Assembly: GCA_026400815.1 (NCBI GenBank)
Contig: JAPLOI010000076.1
Location: 125,237 to 187,566, forward strand
Source: Alphaproteobacteria bacterium
GTDB lineage: Bacteria; Pseudomonadota; Alphaproteobacteria; Acetobacterales; Acetobacteraceae
Direction: 5' to 3'
DNA: 62,330 nucleotides
The position numbers and the translations under genes were made by a program. Below are positions 40,536 to 50,950 of the stretch, piece after piece. A model generated the notes under the pieces. The model was given only the letters and a program-made list of their open reading frames with translations, did no database searches and was not told the DNA's origin. The first letter of the stretch is position 1. The number at the start of each line of letters is the position of its first letter.

Positions 40536-41276
40536 TCAGCCCCGTGCCGCGCGCGCGATGCCCAGGAAATCCTCGGCCACCAGGCTGGCACCGCCCACCA
40601 GCGCCCCGCCAACCTCCGGCAGGGCCATCAGGGCCGCCGCATTGGAAGGCTTCACGGAGCCGCCATAGAGAATCCGCAGCCCCGCCCCGGCCGCGCCCAG
40701 CCGCGCCACCAGTTCGCGGCGGATATGCGCGTGCATCGCGGCAACATCCGCCTCGGTGGGCGTGCGCCCGGTACCGATGGCCCAAACGGGCTCATAGGCC
40801 ACCACACCGGCGAACCCGTCCGGCAGGCTGCCGGCCAGCTGGGCGGCCACCACCGCATCCTGCTCGCCCGCCACGCGCTGCGCCTCGGTCTCGCCCACGC
40901 ACACGATCGGCATCAAGCCCGCGCCCACCGCCGCCACCACCTTGGCGCGCACCAGGGCATCGGTTTCGCCATGGTCGGCACGGCGCTCGGAATGGCCCAG
41001 GATCACATGCGTGGCGCCGCAATCGCGCAGCATCGCCGCCGAGATGTCGCCGGTATGCGCGCCAGATGCCTTGGCGTGGCAATCCTGCCCGCCCACCGCC
41101 ACCGGGCTGCCCTGCAGAGCCTGGGCGGCGATCGTTACCAGCGTGGCTGGCGGGCACACCAGCAGGTCGCAGGCCAGCGCCTTGTCCGCGGCCGCCGCGT
41201 GCAGCGCGTTCGCCAACGCCCCCGCCATGGCCAGCGAGCCGTTCATTTTCCAGTTGCCCGCGATCAGCTGTCGCAT
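40536..41276 (-). CDS. tpiA: Triose-phosphate isomerase
   Basis: TpiA interconverts dihydroxyacetone phosphate and glyceraldehyde 3-phosphate. The 246-residue protein has the N-terminal GNWKMNGS with the catalytic Lys, the electrophilic His in ILGHSERR, the catalytic Glu in [14 protein letters not shown] and the phosphate-binding [14 protein letters not shown] 41276 fits the family. The gene begins 58 bases downstream of the hybrid kinase stop, so a promoter in that gap or read-through is possible. Confidence 0.97.
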   Translation of the reverse strand: MRQLIAGNWKMNGSLAMAGALANALHAAAADKALACDLLVCPPATLVTIAAQALQGSPVAVGGQDCHAKASGAHTGDISAAMLRDCGATHVILGHSERRADHGETDALVRAKVVAAVGAGLMPIVCVGETEAQRVAGEQDAVVAAQLAGSLPDGFAGVVAYEPVWAIGTGRTPTEADVAAMHAHIRRELVARLGAAGAGLRILYGGSVKPSNAAALMALPEVGGALVGGASLVAEDFLGIARAARG

Positions 41277-41334
41277 TCTGTCCTCCCTTAACCGGTTCTC
41301 GCCGTATCGGCCCAAGCGGACGACCGTTCAAGCC

Positions 41335-44289
41335 CTACACACTTGGCGCGGCGGGCACCTGCCAGCGCCGAAGGGAGTCCAGCCCCGCCAGCACCAGCGG
41401 CTCCAGCGCCTCCACCCGCTCGCGCAGCCCGTCATAGCGCCCGGCCGCCACTTCCTCCTGGATCGCCGCCGCTGCCAACCCCAGCTGCGCCAACCCCACC
41501 GTACGCGCCGCCCGCGCCACCAACCGCGCCTGATGCCCCAGCAGATCCATCCGCCCGGCCTGCACCAGGTCGCGCATGTCCTCCATCTGGCGCAGCGCAT
41601 CGGCCTGGAACTGGCGCACCACCTCCGCCACCGGCCCGGTACCGATCTCCTCCACCAGCGCGGCCAGCCGCTGCGCATCGAACCCCGCCGGCAGCCGCAC
41701 CGCGGGAGCCTCCGCCGGCACCACCACGGCGGGGGCCGGCGCGGCCACGGGCTCGGTCGCCACCAGTTCCAGCGCCCGGACGATCGCGGCCCCGAGGCGG
41801 GAGGCACTGATCGGCTTGGTCTCGAAATGCGTCATCCCCGCCGCCAGGCAGCGTTCCTGGTCGGCCGCCATGGCATTGGCGGTCAGCCCGATGATCGGAA
41901 TGCCCGCCGCCGCGCCACCCAGCCGACGGATCGCCTCGGTGGCTGCCAGCCCGTCCATCTCCGGCATCATCACATCCATCAGCACCAGGTCGAACCCGCC
42001 GCGCTGCACCGCCTCCACCGCCTCGCGCCCGTTCTCCACCGCCTCCACCCGGTGGCCCATGCGCTCCAGCATGCGCGTGGCCACCAGCCGGTTGGTCGGG
42101 TTGTCCTCAGCGATCAGGATACGCCGAGGCACCACGCCCCCCTCCTGCGCCACCGGCGCCAGGGGTGCGAGGTCGCCGCGCGGCAGCGTCAGCAGCACGT
42201 CGAAATGGAAGGTGCTGCCCTGCCCCGGCGTGCTCTCCACCCCGATCGTGCCGCCCATCCGCTCAACCAGCCGCCGGCAGATCGCCAGCCCCAGCCCGCT
42301 GCCCCCGAACCGGCGGGAGATGGAGCTGTCCACCTGCGTGAACTCCGTGAACAGCCGCCCCTGCGCCTCGGGCGCGATGCCGATGCCGGTATCGCTGATC
42401 GCGAAGCCCAGCCGGATCGCGCTGCCCTCGCTGCCCACCAGCCGCACCGCCAGCCGCACGCTGCCTTCGCTGGTGAACTTGATGCCGTTGCCAATCAGGT
42501 TCAGCAGCACCTGGCGCAGCCGGTGTGCGTCGCCCACCGCGCGCACCGGCACCTCCGTCGCCACCTCCTGCGACAGCAAAAGCCCCTTGGTCGCCGCCTC
42601 CGCTGAGAGCAGCTCCATCGAATCGCGCACCACCTCGCGCACGTCGAACGCCGTCTCCTCCAGGTCCAGCCGCCCGGCATCCAGGCGCGAGAAATCCAGG
42701 ATATCGTTGATCAGCTGCAGCAAATGCTGGCCGGAATCGAGGATGATCCGCACGTAGTGCTTCTCGGTGCCCCCCAGCGGCATGTCCTGCAGCAGCCCGG
42801 CCACGCCGATGATCCCGTTCATCGGCGTGCGGATCTCGTGGCTCATCACCGCCAGGAACTCGCTGCGCGCCCGCCCCGCCGCCTCCGCCGCATCGCGCGC
42901 CGCAGCCAGGGCGCGCTCGTTGCGCCGGCGCTCGGTGATGTCGGTATAGGTCCGCACCGCGCCGCCATCCGGCAGCCGCTCCGTGCGCACCTCCAGCACC
43001 ACGCCGTTCGGCCGCATGCGCTCGAAATGCGCGTTCTGCGCCGAAAGATCACCGGTCTCCAGGAAGCGCAGCACGCCGGGTTCCACCCGCCCGGGCGTTC
43101 CGAACTCGCCGCAATCCACCTGCCATTGCACGATGTCGCGAAAGGACGGATTCATCTGCACCAGGTCGGCCGGCAGGTCGAGCAACGCGATGGCGCGCTG
43201 GTTGATCACCGGCACCTGCCCCGTGGCATCGATCATCATGATGCCCTGGCTGATGTTCTGCAGCGTCGCGGTCAGTGCCTGCTGGCTGGCCAGCAGCCGG
43301 TGGTGCTGGCGCTGCACCAGCGCGCCCACACCGATCACACCCACCGTCATCAGCAGCCCGGCGCCCACGAACTGCAGCCGGTGCCGCCGGAAGCTGGAAA
43401 ACACATCGGCGCTGTCGATGCCGATCATCACCGCCAGCGGGTAGAAGCGCAGCCGCCGCCAGGCGCCGATGCGGTCCACCTCGTCCAGCCCACCGGCGCC
43501 GCGGAAGATGCCCTGGGCCTCCCCCCCGCCGGTCACCGCCGCCGCCTCGCTGCCGGCATAGACCTGGCCGATCGCGCCAGGCAAAGGCGGCATGCGCGCG
43601 CGCACCAGCCCATCGGGCCCCACCACCAGCATCACCGCCTCGCCCACGTCCAGCGCCTCGGCAAACCGCGTCAACTCCTCCGCCGCCAGCGTCGCCACCA
43701 CCCCGCCCAGCACCGTGCCATCGGCCGCCGCGATGCGCCGCATCGCATGGACAGACCACCGCCCGGTCGCCCGGCTTCGCATCGGCGGCCCCAGCCGCAG
43801 CCGGTCGTCGCCACCGCCGCGCAGCCAGGCCAACTCCCCATCCGAAAGCTCCACGCGCCCAGCACCGGGCCCGGCGCTGCTCGCCTTCACCGCCCCGTAG
43901 GGATCCAGCAACGCCACCTGCACCTGCCGCCGCCCCAGCACCGGCCCGCGGCTCAGCGCCACGGGATCGAACCCGGCGGGGTCGCGCAGGTAGCTCTCGC
44001 GCAGGAACAGCAGGCTCTGGTCCAGCGCCTCGAAGCTGCGCTCCAGGTTCTCGGCGAAGCCATAGGCGGTGTTGCGCGCCTTCTGCATGGCATCGAAGCT
44101 GGTCTGCCGGTATTCGCCCAGCAGGTGGATGTACACGCTGCCCCAGGTCAGGCAGATCGCCACCCCAACCAGCATGGCAAAGGCATAGGAAGCCCGGAAC
44201 GCCCCGCGCTTCGGCGGCGGCGCCGCGCCCACCATGCGCGCCGCATCGCCGCGCGGCTCGCCCGCTCCCGCGGCGCCCGCATCATTCAT
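41335..44289 (-). CDS. Multidomain hybrid histidine kinase (sensor-PAS-HisKA-HATPase-REC-HPt)
   Basis: This 984-residue protein holds almost a whole phosphorelay. It has a membrane segment (about 35-57), an extracytoplasmic CACHE-like sensor (about 60-300), a second membrane segment (306-326), a PAS domain (about 338-455), HisKA with His484 in [12 protein letters not shown], and an ATPase domain with DTGIGI (633-638) and [10 protein letters not shown] receiver follows with Asp772, then a C-terminal HPt domain with His919 in LLGHQARLV. The partner response regulator is not adjacent. It is placed between trpE and tpiA, where related genomes usually keep housekeeping genes together, so it looks like an insertion into the syntenic block. 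The stimulus is unknown. Confidence 0.94.
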   Translation of the reverse strand: MNDAGAAGAGEPRGDAARMVGAAPPPKRGAFRASYAFAMLVGVAICLTWGSVYIHLLGEYRQTSFDAMQKARNTAYGFAENLERSFEALDQSLLFLRESYLRDPAGFDPVALSRGPVLGRRQVQVALLDPYGAVKASSAGPGAGRVELSDGELAWLRGGGDDRLRLGPPMRSRATGRWSVHAMRRIAAADGTVLGGVVATLAAEELTRFAEALDVGEAVMLVVGPDGLVRARMPPLPGAIGQVYAGSEAAAVTGGGEAQGIFRGAGGLDEVDRIGAWRRLRFYPLAVMIGIDSADVFSSFRRHRLQFVGAGLLMTVGVIGVGALVQRQHHRLLASQQALTATLQNISQGIMMIDATGQVPVINQRAIALLDLPADLVQMNPSFRDIVQWQVDCGEFGTPGRVEPGVLRFLETGDLSAQNAHFERMRPNGVVLEVRTERLPDGGAVRTYTDITERRRNERALAAARDAAEAAGRARSEFLAVMSHEIRTPMNGIIGVAGLLQDMPLGGTEKHYVRIILDSGQHLLQLINDILDFSRLDAGRLDLEETAFDVREVVRDSMELLSAEAATKGLLLSQEVATEVPVRAVGDAHRLRQVLLNLIGNGIKFTSEGSVRLAVRLVGSEGSAIRLGFAISDTGIGIAPEAQGRLFTEFTQVDSSISRRFGGSGLGLAICRRLVERMGGTIGVESTPGQGSTFHFDVLLTLPRGDLAPLAPVAQEGGVVPRRILIAEDNPTNRLVATRMLERMGHRVEAVENGREAVEAVQRGGFDLVLMDVMMPEMDGLAATEAIRRLGGAAAGIPIIGLTANAMAADQERCLAAGMTHFETKPISASRLGAAIVRALELVATEPVAAPAPAVVVPAEAPAVRLPAGFDAQRLAALVEEIGTGPVAEVVRQFQADALRQMEDMRDLVQAGRMDLLGHQARLVARAARTVGLAQLGLAAAAIQEEVAAGRYDGLRERVEALEPLVLAGLDSLRRWQVPAAPSV

Positions 44290-44392
44290 GGTGATGGCCT
44301 CGCGCGCGTCCCATGGGGCGTCAGCCGCACTCCCGTCCCGATCCGTGCCGGGATGCTAACGCGGAACGGGAGCCAGCGCACGCCGAAGCGCG

Positions 44393-45925
44393 CTAAACCG
44401 GCCCCGCGTTCGGACCCTTGCCGGCGGCGAAGCGCACCGCCTCCTCCGCCGCGCGGAACAGGGCGCGCGCCTTCTGCCGGCACTCCTCGTATTCCGCCTC
44501 CGGCACCGAATCCGCCACCACCCCGGCCCCGGCCTGCACATACATCGTGCCGTCCTTCACCAGCGCGGTACGCAGCGCGATGCAGGTATCCATGGAGCCA
44601 TCGGCGGCGAAATAGCCGATGCAGCCGCCATAGATGCCGCGCCGCACCGGCTCCACCTCCTCGATGATCTCCATCGCCCGCACCTTCGGCGCGCCGGAAA
44701 GCGTGCCGGCCGGGAACCCCGCCGCCAGCGCATCCACCGCCTCCAGCCCCTCGGCCAACCGGCCCTGGACCTCCGACGAGATGTGCATCACGTGGCTGAA
44801 CCGTTCGATGATGAAGCTCTCCTTCACCTTCACCGAGCCGATCTCCGAAACCCGGCCCACGTCGTTGCGGCCGAGATCCAGCAGCATCAGGTGCTCGGCC
44901 CGCTCCTTGGGATCGGCCAGCAGCTCCTCTTCCAGCCGCAAATCCTCCTCGTTCGTCGCCCCGCGCCGGCGCGTGCCGGCCAACGGCCGGATGGTCACCG
45001 CGCCATCGCGCAGCCGCACCAGGATCTCGGGCGAGGAGCCGACGATGGAGAACCCGCCGAAATCCAGGAAGAACAGGAACGGCGCCGGGTTGATCCGCCG
45101 CAGCGCGCGATACAGCGAGAACGGCGGCAGCGCGAACGGCGCCGAGAAGCGCTGGCTGGCCACCACCTGGAACGCGTCTCCGGCGCGGATGTATTCCTGG
45201 CACCGCTCCACCGCGGCCAGGAATTCCTCGCGCCCGAAGGTCGAATCCGGCTCCGCCATCGGCGGCAGCGCCACCGGCGGCGCGCCCTGCGGCAACGGCC
45301 GCTCCAACGCCGCCTCCGCCTCGGCCAGCCGCGCCTGCGCCGCCTCCCACGCCTGCAGCGCGCTGGTGCCCGCCCGCGGATAGACCGGGGCCGCCATCGT
45401 CAGCGTGTCGTTCACGTTGTCGAAGATCGCATACAGGCTCGGCCGCGCCATGATCGCCTCGGGCAGGCCGATATCGTCCTTGTTCTTGGCCGGCAGCTTT
45501 TCCATCAGCCGCACCATGTCGTAGCTGAGATAGCCGATCAGCCCGCCGCACATCGGCGGCAGCCCATCGGGCACCGCCAGCCGGCTCTCGGCGATCAGCG
45601 CGCGCAGGCTGTCCAGCGGCGCCTTCGCCTCCGGCACGAACGCGAACGGCGCGGAGCGCGCATCGCGGTTTAGCTCCGCCATCGTGCCCCGGCAGCGCCA
45701 CACCAGGTCGGGATCGAGCCCGATGATCGTGTATCGCCCGCGCGAGGCCCCGCCTTCGACGGATTCCAGCAGGAACGTATTGGGCTTGCCATGCGCCAGC
45801 TTCAGGAACGCCGCCACCGGCGTCTCCAAATCCGCCACCCCGTGCGACCACAGCAGCCGGCCGCGGCCCTGCTCGTAGTCGGCGCGGAATTCGGCAAAGC
45901 CAGGCGGCGGCGAGGCGTTCATCAT
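44393..45925 (-). CDS. trpE: Anthranilate synthase component I
   Basis: TrpE makes anthranilate from chorismate with glutamine-derived ammonia, opening tryptophan synthesis. The 510-residue protein has the N-terminal feedback region with LLESVEGG, then the chorismate-binding domain with VASQRFSAPF, PLAGTRRRGA, DLGRNDVGRVSE and GAGVVADSVPEAEYEEC. Two consecutive ATG codons (45925, 45922) follow GGAG; the second has better spacing. It lies 28 bases after ppiD. trpG and trpD are not adjacent, unlike in many alphaproteobacteria, because the hybrid kinase follows. Confidence 0.96.
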   Translation of the reverse strand: MMNASPPPGFAEFRADYEQGRGRLLWSHGVADLETPVAAFLKLAHGKPNTFLLESVEGGASRGRYTIIGLDPDLVWRCRGTMAELNRDARSAPFAFVPEAKAPLDSLRALIAESRLAVPDGLPPMCGGLIGYLSYDMVRLMEKLPAKNKDDIGLPEAIMARPSLYAIFDNVNDTLTMAAPVYPRAGTSALQAWEAAQARLAEAEAALERPLPQGAPPVALPPMAEPDSTFGREEFLAAVERCQEYIRAGDAFQVVASQRFSAPFALPPFSLYRALRRINPAPFLFFLDFGGFSIVGSSPEILVRLRDGAVTIRPLAGTRRRGATNEEDLRLEEELLADPKERAEHLMLLDLGRNDVGRVSEIGSVKVKESFIIERFSHVMHISSEVQGRLAEGLEAVDALAAGFPAGTLSGAPKVRAMEIIEEVEPVRRGIYGGCIGYFAADGSMDTCIALRTALVKDGTMYVQAGAGVVADSVPEAEYEECRQKARALFRAAEEAVRFAAGKGPNAGPV

Positions 45926-45953
45926 CGGTCTCCGAAGGCAGCAGGCGCCAAAC

Positions 45954-47867
45954 CTACTCCGGCTGCACGATCCGGTCGACCATGGCGCGGTTGATCAGCG
46001 GCTTGGCGCGCGCGCGCAGCCCGGCGGTCAACGCCGCCTGCACGTCGTCGCCGATCGCCGCCGCCAACGCATCGCGCACCTGGCCATAGCCGATCGGGTC
46101 CGCATCCGGTGCCGCCGGCTGGATCTCCGCCAGCACCGCCACCGCGAACCCGTCCACCGTCTCCACCATGGTGGCCTCGCCCAGCTTCAGCTCGAACAGC
46201 GGCGCAACCAGCTGCAGCGGAACTTCCTCGGCGGGACGCGCCCCGCGGCTGATCTCCGGCAGGCGCCGCACCGGCAGGTCGGCGATCACCGCCACATCGG
46301 CCAGGCTCTGGCCGCCCTTGATCGCCTCCAGGATCTTCGCCGCCGCCTCCTCCTGGCTGCGGCGGATCGCCGCCTGGGTCCAGTCGGCCAGCACCGCCTC
46401 GGCCACCTCCTCATAGGGGCGCGCCGCCGGCGGCATGATGTCCTCCACCACGAAGGCATAGAAGCCCGAAAGGATGCCCGGCTTGCGCGGCCCCTCGATC
46501 AGCCGCGGTGTCTCACCCTTCTGGGCCTGGAACGCCGCCGTGATCAGCGCATTGCGCAAATCATCCCCGCCCGGGATCGGCGCCGGCTGCCCTTCCGCCG
46601 TCATCCCGCGCGCATCCAGCGTGCCCATCACGCCGGTCAGGGCGAGATCCCCCGGCATCTCGTCCAGCGGCGTGCCGCCAGAGAGCAGGTCATCTACCTT
46701 GTTGGCGCGATCATACAGCGCATCGGCGGCGCGCTCGTTGCGGATCTGCGCCTCCAGCTGGGCGCGAACCTCCTCGATCGGCCGCACCACGCCCGGTGTC
46801 ACCTTGGTCACTCGCACCACATGCCAGCCGAGCGCGCTGCGCACCGGTGCTGGCACCGCCCCAGGCGCCGCGGCGAACACCGCCATGGCCAGCTCGGGGG
46901 CCGGGATCTCGCTGCGCACCGCATCGGTCAGCTCCACCGGCGCCGCGCCCTCGGCCTTCGCCGCCTCCTGCATCGCCGCCCAGTCGGCCCCCGCGGCCCA
47001 TTTCTCCGCCAGAGCCTTGGCCTTCGCCTCATCCTGGCTCAGCAGCACCTGCACGCTGCGCTTCTCCGGCAGGTTGAACTCCGCCGCCCGCGCCGCATAG
47101 GCCGCGCGCACATCCGCCTCCGTCACCGCCACATCGGCCGCCAGCCGCTCCGGCGAAAGGATCACCGCCTTCACCCGGCGGAATTCCAGCGTCGAGAACT
47201 TGGCGATGTTGTTGGCATACCAGCGCTCCAGCGCCACCGCCGGCGGGGCCTCCGGCGCCGGTGCGGCATCCAGCCGCAGCTCCACCAGCTCGGCGATGCG
47301 CTTCTCCTGCTGGAAGGCATAGACCAGCTTGGTCATCGTCTCCGGGCTCGAAGCCCCGGCCCGGGCGGCTGCGATCAGCTGGCGCTGGGCGATCTCGATA
47401 CGCATCAACGACAGGAAGCGCTGCTCCGTCAGCCCGTTGTTGCGCAGAACCTCCTCGAACTGCCGCCGGCTGAACTTGCCGTCCGGCCCGGCAAACGCCG
47501 AGGTATCCCACACCGCCTGGCGCAGCGCCTCGTCGGGCACCACCAGCCCCATGTCCTGCGCCGCCCCGGTCAAGGCCACCTGGGTGATCAGCCGCTCCAG
47601 CGCCTGCGCCGCCACGCCGCGCTTCATCTCCATCGTCGGCTCCACCGTGCCGCCCAGCATGCGCGACACCTGGGAAAGCTGGCGCCGGTAGGAATCGGCC
47701 ACCTCGTCCATCTCGATCCGCCGGTTGCCCACGGTGGCCACCGCCGTGTCCGTGGGGCGCTTGGTCAGCACGTCGCCCACGCCCCAGATCACGAACACGC
47801 CGATCAGCAGCATGAAGAACACCTTCGCCGCCCAGGTGTTCAGGAAGGCGCGAAAGATGGAAATCAT
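45954..47867 (-). CDS. SurA/PpiD-type periplasmic peptidyl-prolyl isomerase
   Basis: This 637-residue inner-membrane-anchored chaperone acts on exported proteins. It has a short cytoplasmic end, a membrane segment (about 12-32, AKVFFMLLIGVFVIWGVGDVL), a SurA-like N-terminal helical domain (about 35-180), a parvulin domain in the middle (about 250-370, ending in LGWHVVRVTKVTPG) and a C-terminal domain. PpiD commonly precedes trpE in this class. The gene starts a minus-strand run of ppiD, trpE and the hybrid kinase. A 232-base gap separates it from the sugar transferase. Confidence 0.9.
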   Translation of the reverse strand: MISIFRAFLNTWAAKVFFMLLIGVFVIWGVGDVLTKRPTDTAVATVGNRRIEMDEVADSYRRQLSQVSRMLGGTVEPTMEMKRGVAAQALERLITQVALTGAAQDMGLVVPDEALRQAVWDTSAFAGPDGKFSRRQFEEVLRNNGLTEQRFLSLMRIEIAQRQLIAAARAGASSPETMTKLVYAFQQEKRIAELVELRLDAAPAPEAPPAVALERWYANNIAKFSTLEFRRVKAVILSPERLAADVAVTEADVRAAYAARAAEFNLPEKRSVQVLLSQDEAKAKALAEKWAAGADWAAMQEAAKAEGAAPVELTDAVRSEIPAPELAMAVFAAAPGAVPAPVRSALGWHVVRVTKVTPGVVRPIEEVRAQLEAQIRNERAADALYDRANKVDDLLSGGTPLDEMPGDLALTGVMGTLDARGMTAEGQPAPIPGGDDLRNALITAAFQAQKGETPRLIEGPRKPGILSGFYAFVVEDIMPPAARPYEEVAEAVLADWTQAAIRRSQEEAAAKILEAIKGGQSLADVAVIADLPVRRLPEISRGARPAEEVPLQLVAPLFELKLGEATMVETVDGFAVAVLAEIQPAAPDADPIGYGQVRDALAAAIGDDVQAALTAGLRARAKPLINRAMVDRIVQPE

Positions 47868-47970
47868 GGAATCATCCCGAACATCAGGCCGCCCGCGGCG
47901 GATAAGGTGCCCGCCCTATGCCAGATCGCCCCGCCAACCGCAAAAGCCATGGCGACGGCCGTACACGAAA

Positions 47971-47996
47971 CCGGGGAGCGGCGTCCCGCTCCCCGG
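47971..47996 (-). terminator. Hairpin downstream of the sugar transferase gene
   Basis: The perfect 11-bp arms CCGGGGAGCGG and CCGCTCCCCGG have a 4-base loop. On the minus strand it is followed by TTTCGTG, a short T tract, 104-129 bases after the sugar transferase stop. It would separate that transcript from ppiD. Confidence 0.55.
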
Positions 47997-48099
47997 CCCG
48001 TTTCGGCTGAAAACCCTGGTCGTGAAAATCGTGGGCTTGAATGCTTTCCCGGGACATAATCTCGTCGTGCGCCTGCTCCCGGCGGGAGCGGCAGGCGCC

Positions 48100-48807
48100 C
48101 TACTGGCCGCGCCCGCTCACCATCACATTGAGCGTACGAAACATGATCATCACGTCGGAGACGAGCCAGCCGCCGAAAGTGGCCAGCCGCATCGCATAGG
48201 CGGCATCGAACCCCACCTTGCGCCGCACATCCTCCACGCTGTTGTCGTAGCCCTGCACCACCTGGGTCAGGCCCGTCACGCCCGGCCGCAGCCCGGCGGT
48301 GCGGTCGGCGAAGAACGGCACCGCCTGCTCCAGCCGCCGGTACATCGCGGGCCGCTCCGGCCGCGGCCCCACCACAGACATGTCGCCACGCAGCACGTTG
48401 ATCAGCTGCGGCAGTTCGTCCAGCCGCGTCTTGCGGATGAAGGCACCCACGCGGGTGATGCGCGGATCGTGCTTCTGCGCCCACACCGCCCCGGTGGCCT
48501 TCTCGGCATCGGCGCGCATGGAACGGAATTTCAGGATCTCGAACAGCTCGGTCCGGTCGGACAGGATCCGCCCGACCCGCATCTGGCGGTAGATCACCGG
48601 GCCCGGGCTATCCAGCCGGATCGCCAGCGCCACCAGCGGCCATAGCGGCGCCGTCAGCACCAGCCCCACCAGCGCCACCACGATGTCCATGATCCGCTTG
48701 GCCACCAGCACGCTACGCGGGATGTATTCCAGCGCCAGGAACTGCTCGGTCGTCAGCGCTGCGGTGCTGTGCTTGCGGTGGGACATCAATCGTTCCTGGT
48801 CGGTCAT
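48100..48807 (-). CDS. Undecaprenyl-phosphate sugar-1-phosphate transferase (polysaccharide initiating)
   Basis: Enzymes of this family transfer a sugar phosphate to the lipid carrier to start exopolysaccharide or O-antigen units. The 235-residue protein has a polar N-terminus, a hydrophobic re-entrant segment (about 38-63, [19 protein letters not shown]), then [17 protein letters not shown], the [20 protein letters not shown] block and [13 protein letters not shown]. The sugar is not predictable. ATG 48807 has GAAGG six bases upstream; ATG 48786 is possible. No other glycosyltransferase is adjacent, so it acts with genes elsewhere. A sigma-54-type promoter precedes it. Confidence 0.93.
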   Translation of the reverse strand: MTDQERLMSHRKHSTAALTTEQFLALEYIPRSVLVAKRIMDIVVALVGLVLTAPLWPLVALAIRLDSPGPVIYRQMRVGRILSDRTELFEILKFRSMRADAEKATGAVWAQKHDPRITRVGAFIRKTRLDELPQLINVLRGDMSVVGPRPERPAMYRRLEQAVPFFADRTAGLRPGVTGLTQVVQGYDNSVEDVRRKVGFDAAYAMRLATFGGWLVSDVMIMFRTLNVMVSGRGQ

Positions 48808-48864
48808 GGTCGGCCTTCGTGCCGGGCGCCATGGAGAGCCAGGCGCTTGCAGCAGGCATAGTAA

Positions 48865-48880
48865 TGCAATCGCCATGCCA
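48865..48880 (-). promoter_or_regulatory. Sigma-54 (-24/-12) promoter for the sugar transferase
   Basis: Read on the minus strand the element is TGGCATGGCGATTGCA. It has GG and GC 12 bases apart, as required, and matches TGGCACG-N4-TTGCW at all but one position. Transcription would start near 48854, about 47 bases before the start codon. The adjacent gene encodes a sigma-54 activator. Confidence 0.75.
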
Positions 48881-48940
48881 TGGTGCAGGAATGTCGCCCA
48901 AACGTTACCCGCAGGTTGCGAAACCGCGAATTCCCGCCGA

Positions 48941-50422
48941 TCAGCCAGTGGGCAGCAACCCTTCCGCCCGCCAGCTCTGCAACTTGCGGTAGATGGTCGA
49001 AGGGTTGATCTCCAGCAGCGCCGCCGCCCTGGGAACGTCTTGCCCGGTGTGCCGCAGCGCCGCCAGGATCAGCCGCCGCTCCATCAGCGCCAGCGGCACG
49101 ATCTCCGCCATCTCCTCCTCGGCGGCCTCGGCGGCCTCGGCCGCGGGCCGCACCACCCGCGCCGCGGTCGCCGCCGGCACCAGGCCAGGCGCTGGACCCG
49201 CGGCAGAAGGGGGTGCCGCCTCGGCGCGATCGCCCTCGGCACCATCGGGGCGCCGCACGGCGCGCGGGATCATGTCCAGCTCCACCCGGTCGCCGTCGTG
49301 CAGCACCACGATGTTGCGCACCACGTTCTGCAGCTGGCGCACATTGCCCGGCCAGCCGTACTGCCCCAGCGCCTGCTCCGCCGGGGGGCTGAAGCCATGG
49401 AAGCCGCGCCCCTCCTCGCGCGCGAACTGCGCCAGGAAGTGCCGCGCGATCAGCAGCACGTCCTCGCCCCGCCCGCGCAGCGGCGGCAATTCCACCGGCA
49501 CCACATACAGCCGGTAATACAGATCCTCGCGGAACCGCCCGGCCTGCACCTCCAGCATCGGGTCCCGGTTGGTGGCACACACGAAGCGCACATCCACCCG
49601 CTCCAGCCGCGAAGACCCCACCGGGGAGAACGTGCCGGTCTGCACGAAGCGCAGCAACTTAACCTGCATATCCAACGGCATCTCGCCGATTTCATCCAGG
49701 AACAGCGTGCCCCCGTCGGCCAGCTTCGCCGCCCCCTCGCGGTCTGCACTGGCGCCGGTGAAGGCGCCGCGCACATGGCCGAACACCTCGCTCTCCAGCA
49801 GGTCGCGCGGGATCGCGCCGCAGTTCAGCGCCACGAAATTCCGCCCCGCCCGCGGGCTCGCCCGGTGCACCGCCTCGGCCGCCAGCTCCTTGCCGGTGCC
49901 GCTTTCGCCGGTGATGAACACGCTGGCCTTGCTCGCGGCCACGCTCTCGATGGTGCGATACACCGCCTGCATCGGCGCGCAGGCCCCGATGAAGCCGAAG
50001 AACTGGCCGCGATCCAGCCGCGCCTTCACGCTGGCCAGCTGCGCCGCCAGCGCCTGCTTCTCCAGCGCATTGCCCAGCGTCACCGCCAGCCGCGCCTTGG
50101 CATAGGGCTTCACGATGAAGTCCACCGCCCCGGCCCGCATCGCCTCCACCGCGGCGTTGATGGAGGCATTCGCCGTCACCACCACCACCGGCACGTCGAT
50201 CCCTTCGGCGCGCAGCCGCTGCATCAGCTCCATGCCGTTGAAGTCCGGCAGCTCGATATCCAGCAGGATCGCATCCGGCCGCCAATCCCGCGCCGCCACC
50301 AGCGCCGCCCCGGCGGTCTCGGCCACCTCCACCTCGTGCCCCAGCCCCACCAGCAATGCACGCGCCAGTTGTGCCTGGGTCGGGGTATCCTCCACGACCA
50401 GAACGCGGGCCACGCCGTTCAT
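48941..50422 (-). CDS. Sigma-54-dependent response regulator (REC-AAA+-Fis)
   Basis: This 493-residue enhancer-binding protein activates sigma-54 RNA polymerase. It has a receiver (1-120, phospho-acceptor Asp55 in ILLDIELPD), a AAA+ domain (about 146-375; Walker A GESGTGKE 172-179, sigma-contacting GAFTGA 219-224), a Pro/Ala-rich linker, and a C-terminal Fis-type helix-turn-helix (about 445-485; AAALLEINPSTIYRKLQSW). The start overlaps the HPt gene stop as ATGA, so the two are a pair. Neighbouring genes have sigma-54-type promoters, which makes them its likely targets. The kinase feeding it is not adjacent; either hybrid kinase in this window could do so. Confidence 0.95.
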   Translation of the reverse strand: MNGVARVLVVEDTPTQAQLARALLVGLGHEVEVAETAGAALVAARDWRPDAILLDIELPDFNGMELMQRLRAEGIDVPVVVVTANASINAAVEAMRAGAVDFIVKPYAKARLAVTLGNALEKQALAAQLASVKARLDRGQFFGFIGACAPMQAVYRTIESVAASKASVFITGESGTGKELAAEAVHRASPRAGRNFVALNCGAIPRDLLESEVFGHVRGAFTGASADREGAAKLADGGTLFLDEIGEMPLDMQVKLLRFVQTGTFSPVGSSRLERVDVRFVCATNRDPMLEVQAGRFREDLYYRLYVVPVELPPLRGRGEDVLLIARHFLAQFAREEGRGFHGFSPPAEQALGQYGWPGNVRQLQNVVRNIVVLHDGDRVELDMIPRAVRRPDGAEGDRAEAAPPSAAGPAPGLVPAATAARVVRPAAEAAEAAEEEMAEIVPLALMERRLILAALRHTGQDVPRAAALLEINPSTIYRKLQSWRAEGLLPTG

Positions 50423-50754
50423 CCGCGGCCGTCGAGTCGGGTCAGCACCCGGGTCACGTCGCCCAGCGCCGCTTCCGCCCGCGCCCGGATATCGGCCAGC
50501 AGCGCACCCAGCGGCCCCGCCTCGGCCATGGCCGTGCGGCACGCCGCTTCCAGCCGCGCCGCCCCCACGGCCCCGGCAGCCCCCGCGAGCCCATGCGCCG
50601 CGCGGCGGAAGGCAGTGCCGTCCTCCGCCGTGGCCGCCCCGGCCATCGTATCCGTCAGGCGCTGCACATCGGTGCGGAACACCGAAAGCACCAGCCGGAG
50701 GTCTTCCTTCGACAGGTCCTCCGCCAGTTGCGCCGCAAAGCCGTTGTCACCCAT
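50419..50754 (-). CDS. HPt (histidine phosphotransfer) domain protein
   Basis: This 111-residue helical protein carries a single HPt domain with phospho-acceptor His54 in RRAAHGLAGAAGAVGAARLE. It should shuttle phosphate from a hybrid kinase receiver to the response regulator encoded directly downstream, whose gene overlaps by four bases. The coupled pair indicates a multistep phosphorelay. The transmitter must be a separate hybrid kinase. No sigma-54 promoter element is seen upstream, so the pair is probably expressed constitutively. Confidence 0.87.
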   Translation of the reverse strand: MGDNGFAAQLAEDLSKEDLRLVLSVFRTDVQRLTDTMAGAATAEDGTAFRRAAHGLAGAAGAVGAARLEAACRTAMAEAGPLGALLADIRARAEAALGDVTRVLTRLDGRG

Positions 50755-50857
50755 TCATCCCGTCCGTGCTGTCGCCGGGTCTGCCCGCCGCGGCGGCGCA
50801 TCCATTGCGCGAACGTCGCGCAAAGGTGCATCCGCATGCAAGGGCCCCAAATAAGAA

Positions 50858-50886
50858 GGCCCGGATGGTGAACCACCATCCGGGCC
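50858..50886 (-). terminator. Intrinsic terminator of the STAS gene
   Basis: The 13-bp arms GGCCCGGATGGTG and CACCATCCGGGCC are perfect with a three-base loop. On the minus strand it is followed by TTCTTATTTG. It lies 65-93 bases after the STAS stop and 104 bases before the HPt start, so it insulates the HPt/regulator pair from the STAS transcript. Confidence 0.75.
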
Positions 50887-50950
50887 GCTTAAATCAGCCA
50901 GTGTGAATGCATGCCGGCCGAAGCCGGCACCTTAAAAATCCCTCAGTCCC

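Noticed and set aside
44286-45851. A 521-codon minus-strand frame overlapping trpE in another phase
   Set aside because: It runs through almost the whole of trpE in a shifted frame, with Arg/Gly/Ala-rich low complexity and no domain.
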